The position numbers and the translations under genes are program-made. From Deltaproteobacteria bacterium HGW-Deltaproteobacteria-12 (GTDB lineage Bacteria > Desulfobacterota > Syntrophia > Syntrophales > Smithellaceae): DNA of 64,000 nucleotides. The notes under the pieces are model-generated. The model did no database searches. It was given only the letters and a program-made list of their open reading frames with translations, and was not told where the DNA came from. The stretch covers positions 1 through 64,000 of the forward strand of contig PHBK01000008.1 of assembly GCA_002840565.1 (NCBI GenBank), in the 5' to 3' direction. Each line of letters starts with the position of its first letter. Within the stretch, counting starts at the first letter, position 1. This document shows positions 48,816 through 55,942 of this stretch, in pieces.

Positions 48816-49168
48816 GGGGGCGTACCGGTTTCGACGGGGACATTTGAAGTTGTAGAAGCGTACCGAGGTTCCTACAGGCCTCGTAAAACAGGTAGGAAAC
48901 ATATAATCGCAGAAAACTACGATTACGCATTAGCCGCTTAGACGGCTAACGTTTTGCCCGGTTTGCCTGTCGGCTGGACCAGAACGTCATTTAGACAGGA
49001 TACCCAAACTTCTTGCCTGGGGGAGGGCGGCGACAATTTACAGGATAGCGCGGGGCGATCCGGCCTTAGGGAGCAATTCAGCGTGAAGGTTCTAAAACGA
49101 AGGCTACGTACGTAGATGCTACAGCGGAAGGTTTTCGGACGCGGGTTCAATTCCCGCCGCCTCCACCA
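48816..49168 (+). ncRNA. ssrA: tmRNA (ssrA)
   Basis: A 353-nt one-piece tmRNA. The acceptor pairs GGGGGCG (48816-48822) with CGCCTCC (49158-49164), followed by A and an encoded CCA (49166-49168). T arm GCGGG-TTCAATT-CCCGC. The tag frame starts at GCA 48909 and ends at TAG 48939-48941, giving AENYDYALAA, with the usual ALAA degron. Its 3' end is the left attachment site of the following island. Confidence 0.97.
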
Positions 49169-49188
49169 ATAAAGTACAATAATAACAG

Positions 49189-49611
49189 TTATTTAACACC
49201 CTTTGCACCCTCAAAATCCGGTATCAAAGCAGTATCAATCTTTGATATCGGTATTACCTCTGCACCACGCCTGTAAATTGATAAAATGTCATCGTCTTGA
49301 GCCAGTCCTAAATAGCGTTCAAATGCTTTATTAGTTTTGCTCATAGCCGCTTCTTTTATTTGCTCAGGGGAATAATGCCTTCTTAGTGCTCTGACCGTTG
49401 AATGACGAGTGCCGCCGAAAAGGTCTACATCTTCAACGCCCAAATTAGCGCAAGCCTTCACCCACCATTTGTAAAAATACTTAATCCCGAAAGGTTTGTT
49501 TTCGACACAACGGGGAGCGGTTTCGTCTCCGACGAGCTTTGGTTGAGCCCATTCTCGCCGGAACCGCATGAATATGCCTTTCCGTATAAAATTCGAATAG
49601 TATTCATTATG
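49189..49611 (-). pseudogene. Truncated tyrosine-recombinase (phage-type integrase), C-terminal part
   Basis: About 140 codons open back to a stop at 49612-49614, with an ATG only at 49569. FGIKYFYKWWVKACANLGVEDVDLFGGTRHSTVRAL gives the second Arg box (TRHSTVRAL) and MSKTNKAFERYL the catalytic Tyr. The N-terminal arm- and core-binding domains and the first catalytic Arg are missing, so it cannot be active as it stands. It is closer to island integrases placed beside tRNA/tmRNA genes than to IntI; I see no IntI-specific insertion in the remaining part. Confidence 0.78.
49221..49237 (+). repeat. Left copy of 17-bp subterminal direct repeat
   Basis: GTATCAAAGCAGTATCA at 49221-49237 returns as GTATCAAAGCGGTATCA at 52268-52284, one mismatch, both 60-82 bases inside the att copies. 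The left copy falls in the 3' end of the integrase remnant. Candidate integrase arm-type sites or part of the original attachment region. Confidence 0.6.
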
Positions 49612-49663
49612 TCATAAGCTCCAGAAGACCGTCTGATTTCTTTACAGTGGACAAATTTTCCAT

Positions 49664-49811
49664 AAAAAACCAACTTGGTTTTTAGTCCATATTATCGTGA
49701 AATACCAAGTGGCAAAATTTAATTCTGTCTGATTTTATAATGATATTTCCCTTTTCATTCGGATTCTAAAGGAGTAAACTGGCAACAAATATCGGAAAAA
49801 ACCAACTTGGT
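49664..49811 (+). repeat. Pair of 16-bp direct repeats with palindromic core before the first cassette
   Basis: AAAAAACCAACTTGGT occurs at 49664-49679 and again, identical, at 49796-49811. Each holds the 11-base palindrome ACCAACTTGGT. A partial third copy, ACCAAGTGG, lies near 49703. The second repeat ends nine bases before the cassette edge at 49821. The stretch 49612-49820 has no gene. The repeats could be operators governing cassette expression or recombinase-binding sites. Confidence 0.55.
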
Positions 49812-49820
49812 ATATTAATT

Positions 49821-50505
49821 GTTATGTGACTAAACATGAAGGGAGACAATAAATGCAAAAACTTGTCTGGGATTCAGTCGGTAATCTCAATTCACAAGAG
49901 TATACGTGTGGTTATTGTGGTTCTTCAATAGCATCAGAAAAAGGGTGGTATGGGCACAGGCAAGGCTACAATAATATTTTTGCCACCATTTACATATGTC
50001 ATAAATGCGGGCGGCCAACATTAATAGACGAGACCGAAAATGGTAAGCAAACCCCTGGTGTAGTATTCGGTAATACTGTTTCAGATATCCCTGAAAAAAC
50101 TGTCGGAGACTTGTATTCTGAAGCACGGAAATGCACTGGTGCAGGATCATATACGGCATCAGTTTTATGCTGTAGAAAATTATTAATGCATGTGGCGGTA
50201 TCCAAAGGTGCAAAGGTCGGAGAATCATTTGTCAGTTACGTTGAATACCTAGCCAACAAAAATTACATTCCTCCTGATGCTAAAGACTGGGTAGATCACA
50301 TAAGGAAGAAAAGTAATGAAGCAAACCATGAAATTTCTATTATGGGTAAGGACGATGCAGAGGAGCTTATATCCTTTATCGAAATGCTTCTAAAAGTAAT
50401 TTACGAATTCCCAGCTGCTATTAAGAAAAAATTAACACCACCAAGTAACCCCACATAACAAGACACTCCAGCCGACGCCAAAAAATGGCGCGGCTGAGTT
50501 TAGAC
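49821..50505 (+). mobile_element. Integron-type gene cassette 1 (DUF4145 gene plus attC)
   Basis: The left core GTTATGT (49821-49827) fits GTTRRRY except for one position. It is the exact reverse complement of ACATAAC (50453-50459), the R'' box of the attC-like site that ends this unit. This is the relation expected for one circular cassette opened at G/TT. The unit holds one gene with its own ribosome-binding site and little spacer, as cassettes do. No attI or intI is recognisable upstream. Confidence 0.7.
49853..50458 (+). CDS. Zinc-ribbon DUF4145 protein
   Basis: 201 residues. An N-terminal zinc ribbon with C19-x2-C22 and C49-x2-C52 is followed by a helical DUF4145 domain (about 80-190): DLYSEARKCTGAGSYTASVLCCRKLLMHVA and HIRKKSNEANHEISIMGKDDAEELISFIEMLLKVIYEF. 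DUF4145 occurs alone or fused to restriction and other defence enzymes; its activity is not defined. GGGAG precedes the ATG. The stop codon lies within the R'' box of the attC. Its partner is probably the OLD-type gene in the next cassette (inference). Confidence 0.75.
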   Translation: MQKLVWDSVGNLNSQEYTCGYCGSSIASEKGWYGHRQGYNNIFATIYICHKCGRPTLIDETENGKQTPGVVFGNTVSDIPEKTVGDLYSEARKCTGAGSYTASVLCCRKLLMHVAVSKGAKVGESFVSYVEYLANKNYIPPDAKDWVDHIRKKSNEANHEISIMGKDDAEELISFIEMLLKVIYEFPAAIKKKLTPPSNPT

Positions 50506-50512
50506 GTTATAT
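50453..50512 (+). repeat. attC-like recombination site 1
   Basis: A 60-base site with the full attC architecture. R'' is ACATAAC (50453-50459) and R' is GTTATAT (50506-50512). Between them, CAGCCG (50469-50474) pairs with CGGCTG (50491-50496), A50475 is extrahelical, and CGCCA (50476-50480) pairs with TGGCG (50486-50490) across an AAAAA loop. Size, bulge and GC-rich L''/L' arms closely resemble the short attC sites of resistance cassettes such as aadA. The recombination point would be between G50506 and T50507. Confidence 0.75.
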
Positions 50513-50524
50513 TAAAGGACTAAT

Positions 50525-52048
50525 ATGATTGAATATCTTTCTGCTAAGAATCATAAGGCTCTCAAGCATGCTCAACTTAATGAACTTGGAAGAATAAATA
50601 TTATATGTGGAAAAAACAACAGTGGAAAAACATCATTGTTAGAAGCTTTATGTGAAAAAAACAAATTTGGTATTGGAAAAACAATAAAATCTAATGAAGA
50701 ATGGTTATTAGACTTATTCAAAAGTCAAACTGGAAGATATTCAAATCCTGTCCCAAGAATTTCAAATGACTGGTTTAATCAATATATACAAAACGTGTCC
50801 CATAATAATGTGATTTGGTTTTCTGACCAAAGCGAGGCTATAATCGCCGATATAAAGAAATCAAAAAAAGAACACAATGTTCTACGTCAGCACGCGGAAA
50901 CCGTGTTTGATTTTAAACCGTTATTAGACAGTTTTTTTAGTAAATCACTAAATTATTATAATCCTGTCCTGATACCTCCTAAAAGGCGTCTTAAATTCAA
51001 ATCCGATATAAATATGAATCAAGAAATCACACCTAGTGGTGACGGAATAATAAACAAATTGTTCTTCCTGAAAAATCAGGATCTTGAATCAACTAGCTAC
51101 AACGTATATAAAAAAATTTATGATACATTCCAGACTATAACAAATTCTAAATTTAATGTGGTTCCAAACAAAGAAAACAATATAGAATTATTTTATCAAA
51201 CTGATCGAGACTGGATACCTGCTGATGCTTGTGGTGTTGGACTTACAGATATATTGATTATTCTAACAGTGCTAAATGTATTTGATAATAATATTTTTTT
51301 TATTGAAGAACCTGAAAATCATTTGCACGCAGATTTTCAAAAAAGACTACTGTCCTATTTAACATCAATTAAAAACAAACAATTCCTTTTAACTACTCAT
51401 TCCGCAACTTTTATCAACACCGATATAATAGATAAGATATTTTATTGTAATAATAATGGAGAAATCAAAGTATCTGACCAAACATCAAAATCAGAAATAA
51501 TAACTTCGCTAGGGTATTCGGTTAGTGAAAATTTAGTTGCAGATCTAATTATTTTGTTAGAGGGCCCGTCAGATATACCCGTGATAAAAGAAATGCTTAA
51601 ATGGGTTGGTGTCCTTCCACACCATAATATTAAATACTGGTCACTCGGTGGCGATATAATGGCTTCTTTAGATCTATCAGTATTTGCAGAGAGAAATAAT
51701 GTGGTTTCTCTCGTAGATTCAGACCCTGGCAGTTCTGCTCAAAGGACTCGCTTTAAAAAGAATTGCGATACTAATCAAATCTTTTGCACAAAATTAAAAC
51801 GATACTCAATTGAAAACTACTTTACAATCAATGCGCTACGTGAAACGTTTCCTGATCAAATACCGTTGAGAGTTAAAGAGATTAACCACATGGAATCTGT
51901 CGACTCACAGATTGGCTTTAAGGCAAAAAACAAGACCATCAAATCCAAAAACTCACAGATAATTAAAAAAATGTCCATTTCTGATATTGCGGAAACTGAC
52001 TTAATGCCATTCTTGAATCACATAAAGAAATTTTTAAAGGTAATTTGA
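50525..52048 (+). CDS. OLD-family ATPase-TOPRIM protein (predicted nuclease)
   Basis: 507 residues. An ABC/SMC-like ATPase comes first: Walker A GKNNSGKTSLLEAL (29-42), GVGLTDILIILTVLNV as signature region, Walker B NIFFIEEPENHLHADF (about 257-272) and the H-loop LLTTHSATFIN. A C-terminal TOPRIM domain follows: LIILLEGPSDIPVIKEML (about 340-357) with the metal-binding Glu, LVDSDPGS (about 397-404) with the DxD, and KRYSIENYF. OLD proteins are ATP-regulated DNases; relatives act in Gabija, retron and PARIS-like defence. A strongly AT-rich gene, unlike the chromosome around it. Confidence 0.85.
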   Translation: MIEYLSAKNHKALKHAQLNELGRINIICGKNNSGKTSLLEALCEKNKFGIGKTIKSNEEWLLDLFKSQTGRYSNPVPRISNDWFNQYIQNVSHNNVIWFSDQSEAIIADIKKSKKEHNVLRQHAETVFDFKPLLDSFFSKSLNYYNPVLIPPKRRLKFKSDINMNQEITPSGDGIINKLFFLKNQDLESTSYNVYKKIYDTFQTITNSKFNVVPNKENNIELFYQTDRDWIPADACGVGLTDILIILTVLNVFDNNIFFIEEPENHLHADFQKRLLSYLTSIKNKQFLLTTHSATFINTDIIDKIFYCNNNGEIKVSDQTSKSEIITSLGYSVSENLVADLIILLEGPSDIPVIKEMLKWVGVLPHHNIKYWSLGGDIMASLDLSVFAERNNVVSLVDSDPGSSAQRTRFKKNCDTNQIFCTKLKRYSIENYFTINALRETFPDQIPLRVKEINHMESVDSQIGFKAKNKTIKSKNSQIIKKMSISDIAETDLMPFLNHIKKFLKVI

Positions 52049-52065
52049 AATTATTGGATTAAATA

Positions 52066-52135
52066 ATATAACTAGCGGCAATCCATACGATCGCTACGCT
52101 CCGGTTGATTTTTTCGTTGGGCTACTGAGTTGAAT
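52066..52135 (+). repeat. attC-like recombination site 2
   Basis: R'' ATATAAC (52066-52072) is the exact reverse complement of GTTATAT (50506-50512), the left core of this second cassette. The right core GTTGAAT (52129-52135) fits GTTRRRY perfectly. Inside, TAGC (52073-52076) pairs with GCTA (52121-52124) and CAA (52079-52081) with TTG (52117-52119), leaving one extra G in the left arm, the asymmetry typical of L''/L'. The inner stem is weak, so by structure alone this site is less certain than site 1. Confidence 0.55.
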
Positions 52136-52350
52136 ATCCTCTAAACATCCTCTAATTTAAAAAGAAGCTAAAAAAATTAATCTTTTACGGTGTTTGTTTG
52201 CAGGTTCAAATTCTGCGACATGAATGAGAGAGGAGGTTCAAGTTACTAATTAGAGTCGTATGGGTTTGTATCAAAGCGGTATCAGTATCAAATCAACCCT
52301 AATCAAATCAAGTAGTAACAACGTGGAACGCGGGTTCAATTCCTGCCGCC
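52136..52350. other. Right end of the island with attachment-site copy
   Basis: No gene. It holds a T-arm-like palindrome GCAGG-TTCAAAT-TCTGC (52200-52216), the right copy of the 17-base subterminal repeat (52268-52284), and the att copy at 52328-52350 (ACGCGGGTTCAATTCC..., one mismatch to 49139-49161). From 52351 to 52527 I see only the lead-in to the next gene. Confidence 0.7.
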
Positions 52351-52527
52351 GCGGACTCTCTTGTTGAAACAAGCAAATCATCAACCTCGATAAAATTGCT
52401 GTCCTGCAATCGCAAATAATCAAAACTGCTGAACTTTATCTTTACATGTGGTACAAATATCCAAGGCAGATTACTGCCTTCTTGGGAAACTTCCGACAAT
52501 ACCTCATCGATGGAAAGGAATATGGAT

Positions 52528-53094
52528 ATGAAGATTATCGGCTTCAACGGCAGTCCGAGGAATGACGGCAACACCACGACGTTGTTTGGCTATCTCTTGC
52601 GGGAGATCGAAAAAGACGGCATTGAAACGGAACTTGTCCAACTCTCGGCAAAAGCGATCCACGGTTGCATTGCCTGCTACAAATGTTTCGAGAATAAAGA
52701 CCGGCGATGCGCCGTGAAAAACGATGCAGCAAATGAATATATTGAAAAGATGACAACGGCTCAGGGTATAGTTTTGGGATCACCTTCCTATTTTCAGGAT
52801 GTAACGGCGGAGATGAAGGCTCTGATAGACCGCGCTGGTTTCGTCGGATTGGCCAACGGGAGGATGTTCAAGAACAAAATCGGGGCTACGCTATCATGTT
52901 TTCGTCGCTCCGGAGGGATGCATACAATAGAAACTATGAACCATTTCTTTTTTGCCAATGAACTGATCATTGCCGGTCGGGCAATCAGCGTTGCCCGGGA
53001 AAAGGGAGAGGTGGATCGAGATGAGGAAGGTGTCCATAACGCTCAGGCTCTGGGGCAAAAAATCGCCTGGATGGCGAAGAAGCTCTCTGGCTGA
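52528..53094 (+). CDS. Flavodoxin-fold NADPH-dependent FMN reductase-like protein
   Basis: 188 residues. MKIIGFNGSPRNDGNTTTLFGYLLREI is the FMN phosphate-binding loop of the NADPH-dependent FMN reductase family. IHGCIACYKCFENKDRRCAVKND (about 45-67) holds three Cys as in iron-sulfur flavoproteins and related anaerobe reductases, though the full four-Cys cluster pattern is not clear. GSPSYFQDVTAEMKALIDRAG is the second FMN loop. I chose ATG 52528, eight bases after AAGGA; upstream ATGs at 52510 and 52522 are possible. Confidence 0.8.
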   Translation: MKIIGFNGSPRNDGNTTTLFGYLLREIEKDGIETELVQLSAKAIHGCIACYKCFENKDRRCAVKNDAANEYIEKMTTAQGIVLGSPSYFQDVTAEMKALIDRAGFVGLANGRMFKNKIGATLSCFRRSGGMHTIETMNHFFFANELIIAGRAISVAREKGEVDRDEEGVHNAQALGQKIAWMAKKLSG

Positions 53095-53200
53095 AATGCC
53101 ATAAAACAGTTCTTACTTAACAGCCGGTGTAAAAACACTTGCGCCGCGTATCTACTGGACTCATTGGAAAGATGCTCTTATCAGAAAGGAGAATAACGAC

Positions 53201-53965
53201 ATGAGTACGACCCTGTTCGATCTGAGCGGGAAAGTCGCTGTGGTAACAGGCGGCAACGGAGGCATAGGCCTGGGTATTGCAACGGGTCTGGCCCGGGCCG
53301 GCGCTGCGATAGTCATCGCCGCTCGCAATGCAGAGAAGAGTGAACTGGCGGTGCGTTCGCTGGAAAAAGCGGGCCTGCGGGCCTTGGCGCTGACAGTGGA
53401 GGTGCAGGACGAAACATCGGTGCGCGACATGGTCGGGAAAGCCTTGCAGGCTTTCGGGCATATAGATATTCTGGTCAACAATGCGGGTATCTCGGTGGTC
53501 AGCATGCCCCAGAACTATTCACTGGACGAGTGGCAGCAGGTGATGAATATCAACCTGAATGGTTCGTTCCTCTGCTCGCGGGAGATCTATCCCCACATGA
53601 AGGCCGGGGGCGGCGGTAAAATCATCAATATCGGCTCGATGACATCCCTCTTCGGTCATCCGGTGATTGCCTCCTATGCCGCCAGCAAAGGCGCTGTGGT
53701 GCAGCTGACCAAAAGCCTGGCCATCGCCTGGGCCAGGGAGAACATCCAGGTCAACGCCATTCTGCCCGGGTGGATTGAAACCGACTTGACCGCCATGATC
53801 AAGCAGATGCCGGACTATCAAGCAGCCATTACCGCGCGCATACCTCAAGAGCGTTGGGGTCAGCCCGCCGATCTGGCCGGTACGGCCGTTTTCCTGGCCA
53901 GCAGTGCTTCGGACTATGTTACCGGCATCGTGCTGCCTGTGGATGGGGGATACGCCGCGATGTAG
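53201..53965 (+). CDS. SDR-family oxidoreductase
   Basis: A 254-residue classical short-chain dehydrogenase. Cofactor motif VVTGGNGGIGLGIA (about 14-27), NNAG, catalytic Ser-Tyr-Lys in IGSMTSLFGHPVIASYAASKGAV, and the C-terminal YVTGIVLPVDGGYAA typical of FabG/glucose-1-dehydrogenase-like enzymes. Substrate unknown. AAAGGAG precedes the ATG. Downstream, 111 bp further, is the sigma-54 activator on the same strand. Confidence 0.85.
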   Translation: MSTTLFDLSGKVAVVTGGNGGIGLGIATGLARAGAAIVIAARNAEKSELAVRSLEKAGLRALALTVEVQDETSVRDMVGKALQAFGHIDILVNNAGISVVSMPQNYSLDEWQQVMNINLNGSFLCSREIYPHMKAGGGGKIINIGSMTSLFGHPVIASYAASKGAVVQLTKSLAIAWARENIQVNAILPGWIETDLTAMIKQMPDYQAAITARIPQERWGQPADLAGTAVFLASSASDYVTGIVLPVDGGYAAM

Positions 53966-54076
53966 ACGAATGTTCGACGGCCATCCGGAGAATTACTTTA
54001 GTTGCTACTTTACTTCTAATCAGTTATTCTTATAAAAATTGGTTATTAAGGCCATTCATCAAAGAGGATAAGTGAC

Positions 54077-55438
54077 ATGAAAGCAGATTCCTTGAAATTA
54101 CATGGAGAGGATCTTTTTGCAGCGGTAATGAATACTGTCAGCGATGCAATTACCGTGATCGACAAGGATTTAAATGTCATATTCCAAAACGAGGCTGTAC
54201 AGCAGATATACGGCTCCACCAGCGGGAAATGTTATGAGGCTTATCGCGGTCGTCGGGAGCCTTGCGAAAATTGTATTATCCTTGATGTCATCGCGGATGG
54301 AAAGCCGAAGAGAGCACTTCGGGACATTCAACTGCCGAACGGCAATATTCTCTGGATGGAAGTATTTTCAGGGCCGTTCAAGGATGAAAACGGGCTGATT
54401 ATCGGAGCCGTGGAGGTTGTGCGCAATGTTACAGAACAAATCCGGCTTTCCGAAGAGTGCGTCACACTCCGGCGGGAGATGGAACGCCAAGCCCAATTTA
54501 ACAATATAATTACGCAGTCCAAAAGAATGAAAGCTATTTTTCGTCTTATCGAAAGAATAGCTTCCACCATGAGTTCGGTACTGATTACCGGGGAATCCGG
54601 CACCGGAAAGGAGCTCATTGCCCGGGCCATCGTTTTTAATTCCGACAGGAAAGAGAAGCCGTTCGTGACGGTTAATTGCGGAGCCATCCCGGAAAACTTG
54701 CTGGAGTCGGAACTTTTTGGTCATGTGCGGGGGTCATTTACGGGAGCCATAAAAGATCATCGGGGCCTGATAGAAACAGCCGATGGAGGCACCCTTTTCC
54801 TGGACGAAGTCGGAGAAATACCTTTACCGATTCAGGTCAAGATTTTGCGCTTTCTCCAGGAAGGGGAAACGCGTCGGATTGGAGACACCAGGGTTCGGAA
54901 ATATGATGTCCGGATAATCGCGGCAACCAACCGCAACCTGGACGAAGCAATCCGTGACGGCGTATTCCGGGAAGACCTTTTCTTCCGTCTGAACGTGATC
55001 CCTATATTCCTGCCTCCGCTGCGCGAAAGAAAGGAGGATATACCTCCGCTGGCTACTCACATTCTTCAGCGTCTCTGTGACGATCATTCCCGCAACGTGA
55101 CGGGGATCTCAGCGCATACACTTAAAATATTTATGACCTACCCATGGCCCGGGAACGTAAGAGAAATGGAAAATGTGATTGAATACGCATTACACCTTAC
55201 CGACGAAGGGAACCCCATACGGCCCGAGCAACTTCCGCCAAAGCTGCTGGCTAAAACAGATGCCGCCTGGAGTCCCGGTGATTTTGTTTCCATTGAAGAA
55301 TATACAAAACAGTCCATTCTGGTTCTGCAGAAAGATCATTCCGAAGAACAAGTAGCTGACGTCCTGGGAATCAGCCGCAAGAGCCTGTGGGAGAAACGAA
55401 AGCGCTGGAACATCCCGCGTCCGGAAAAAGCCGGTTGA
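54077..55438 (+). CDS. PAS-domain sigma-54-dependent transcriptional activator
   Basis: A 453-residue enhancer-binding protein. N-terminal PAS domain (about 10-125) with an unusual C-x10-C-x2-C set (GKCYEAYRGRREPCENC, about 51-67) that could bind metal or sense redox. AAA+ domain: Walker A GESGTGKELIARA (about 172-184), sigma-54 contact loop GSFTGA (219-224) in place of GAFTGA, and Walker B GGTLFLDEVGEI. C-terminal Fis-type helix-turn-helix EEQVADVLGISRKSLWEKRKRW. It probably activates the promoter at 55623, 185 bp past its stop. Confidence 0.92.
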   Translation: MKADSLKLHGEDLFAAVMNTVSDAITVIDKDLNVIFQNEAVQQIYGSTSGKCYEAYRGRREPCENCIILDVIADGKPKRALRDIQLPNGNILWMEVFSGPFKDENGLIIGAVEVVRNVTEQIRLSEECVTLRREMERQAQFNNIITQSKRMKAIFRLIERIASTMSSVLITGESGTGKELIARAIVFNSDRKEKPFVTVNCGAIPENLLESELFGHVRGSFTGAIKDHRGLIETADGGTLFLDEVGEIPLPIQVKILRFLQEGETRRIGDTRVRKYDVRIIAATNRNLDEAIRDGVFREDLFFRLNVIPIFLPPLRERKEDIPPLATHILQRLCDDHSRNVTGISAHTLKIFMTYPWPGNVREMENVIEYALHLTDEGNPIRPEQLPPKLLAKTDAAWSPGDFVSIEEYTKQSILVLQKDHSEEQVADVLGISRKSLWEKRKRWNIPRPEKAG

Positions 55439-55466
55439 GCTGATCTCGAAAAAAACGCCTCATCTG

Positions 55467-55511
55467 TTACCGATGGTAATGTCTGTCGGTCAGTTTTATT
55501 ACCATAAGTAA
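55467..55511 (+). promoter_or_regulatory. Two palindromic putative upstream activator sites
   Basis: TTACCGATGGTAA (55467-55479) and TTACCATAAGTAA (55499-55511) are 13-base dyads with TTAC...GTAA arms and centres 32 bp apart, about three helical turns. They lie 112-170 bp upstream of the sigma-54 promoter, the usual enhancer distance, and right after the activator gene. Inference: binding sites of that activator. Confidence 0.65.
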
Positions 55512-55622
55512 CATATCCATGTTTCCCTTTTTTCTCTTCATAGTAGTTGTCATTATTTATTATTTCATGTTTTCAGCCATTTAGAATGTGGTTTTCCGCA
55601 TTATTACATCTTTCCTTCTGCC

Positions 55623-55638
55623 TGGCACACTTACTGCT
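55623..55638 (+). promoter_or_regulatory. Sigma-54 (-24/-12) promoter
   Basis: TGGCACACTTACTGCT: GG at 55624-55625 and GC at 55636-55637 are separated by the required 10 bases, and TGGCAC matches the -24 consensus fully. The start would be near 55649, 30 bases before the first gene of the small-protein operon. Confidence 0.75.
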
Positions 55639-55678
55639 CTTATAGAGTTGCAAAGATCATATAAAAAGGAGGTTAAAA

Positions 55679-55942
55679 ATGACCAGTATAAAAGAGAATC
55701 AAAAAGAATTTAGTACCTGCTGTGAGAACACACACTTTGCAGAGATGATGCAAAAAAAGATGGGCCAAAAAGGAATTGGTTCGCTCTGCGCAGAGATGAT
55801 GAAGAAGGTTACTGAAAAGCAGGGAGAGGGTTGCAGCATCCGATGTGCTGAAATGATGCAATCAATGATGAAAGGGTGCGGCGGTATTAAACAGAAAACC
55901 AAAGAAACGAAAAAGGAGGCAGGCAGTGTTGAAGGTAAATAG
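55679..55942 (+). CDS. Cys/Met-rich small protein with repeated C-A-E-M-M motif
   Basis: 87 residues, soluble, not recognised. Three imperfect repeats, HFAEMMQKKM, LCAEMMKKVT and RCAEMMQSMM, are spaced 17-22 residues apart. Seven cysteines include the pair at 14-15 and GEGCSIRCAEMMQ. The C-terminus is Lys/Glu-rich. A metal-binding or metal-buffering role is plausible from the Cys/Met pattern but not shown. A strong GGAGG precedes the ATG. It is the first gene behind the sigma-54 promoter and overlaps the next gene by 17 bp. Confidence 0.7.
   Translation: MTSIKENQKEFSTCCENTHFAEMMQKKMGQKGIGSLCAEMMKKVTEKQGEGCSIRCAEMMQSMMKGCGGIKQKTKETKKEAGSVEGK

Larger units (their letters stand above)
49139..52350. 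mobile_element. ssrA-integrated island remnant, about 3.2 kb
   Basis: Bounded by the ssrA 3' end (49139-49161) and a 23-base copy at 52328-52350 with one mismatch, the att duplication expected from integration into ssrA. The left edge keeps the C-terminal part of a tyrosine recombinase pointing toward ssrA. A second direct repeat (17 bases, one mismatch) sits inside both ends. The interior is clearly more AT-rich than its flanks. It carries two genes in integron-cassette form and little else. With its integrase truncated it should be immobile on its own. Confidence 0.82.

Noticed and set aside
49189-49611. Integrase remnant as the integron integrase (IntI) of the cassette array
   Set aside because: The remaining C-terminal part resembles island integrases adjacent to tmRNA/tRNA genes and shows no IntI-specific insertion. 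Its orientation and place match the ssrA att site, not an attI.
49664-49811. CRISPR-like pair of direct repeats
   Set aside because: Only two copies, 16 bases, 132 bp apart, with no third regularly spaced unit and no cas genes.
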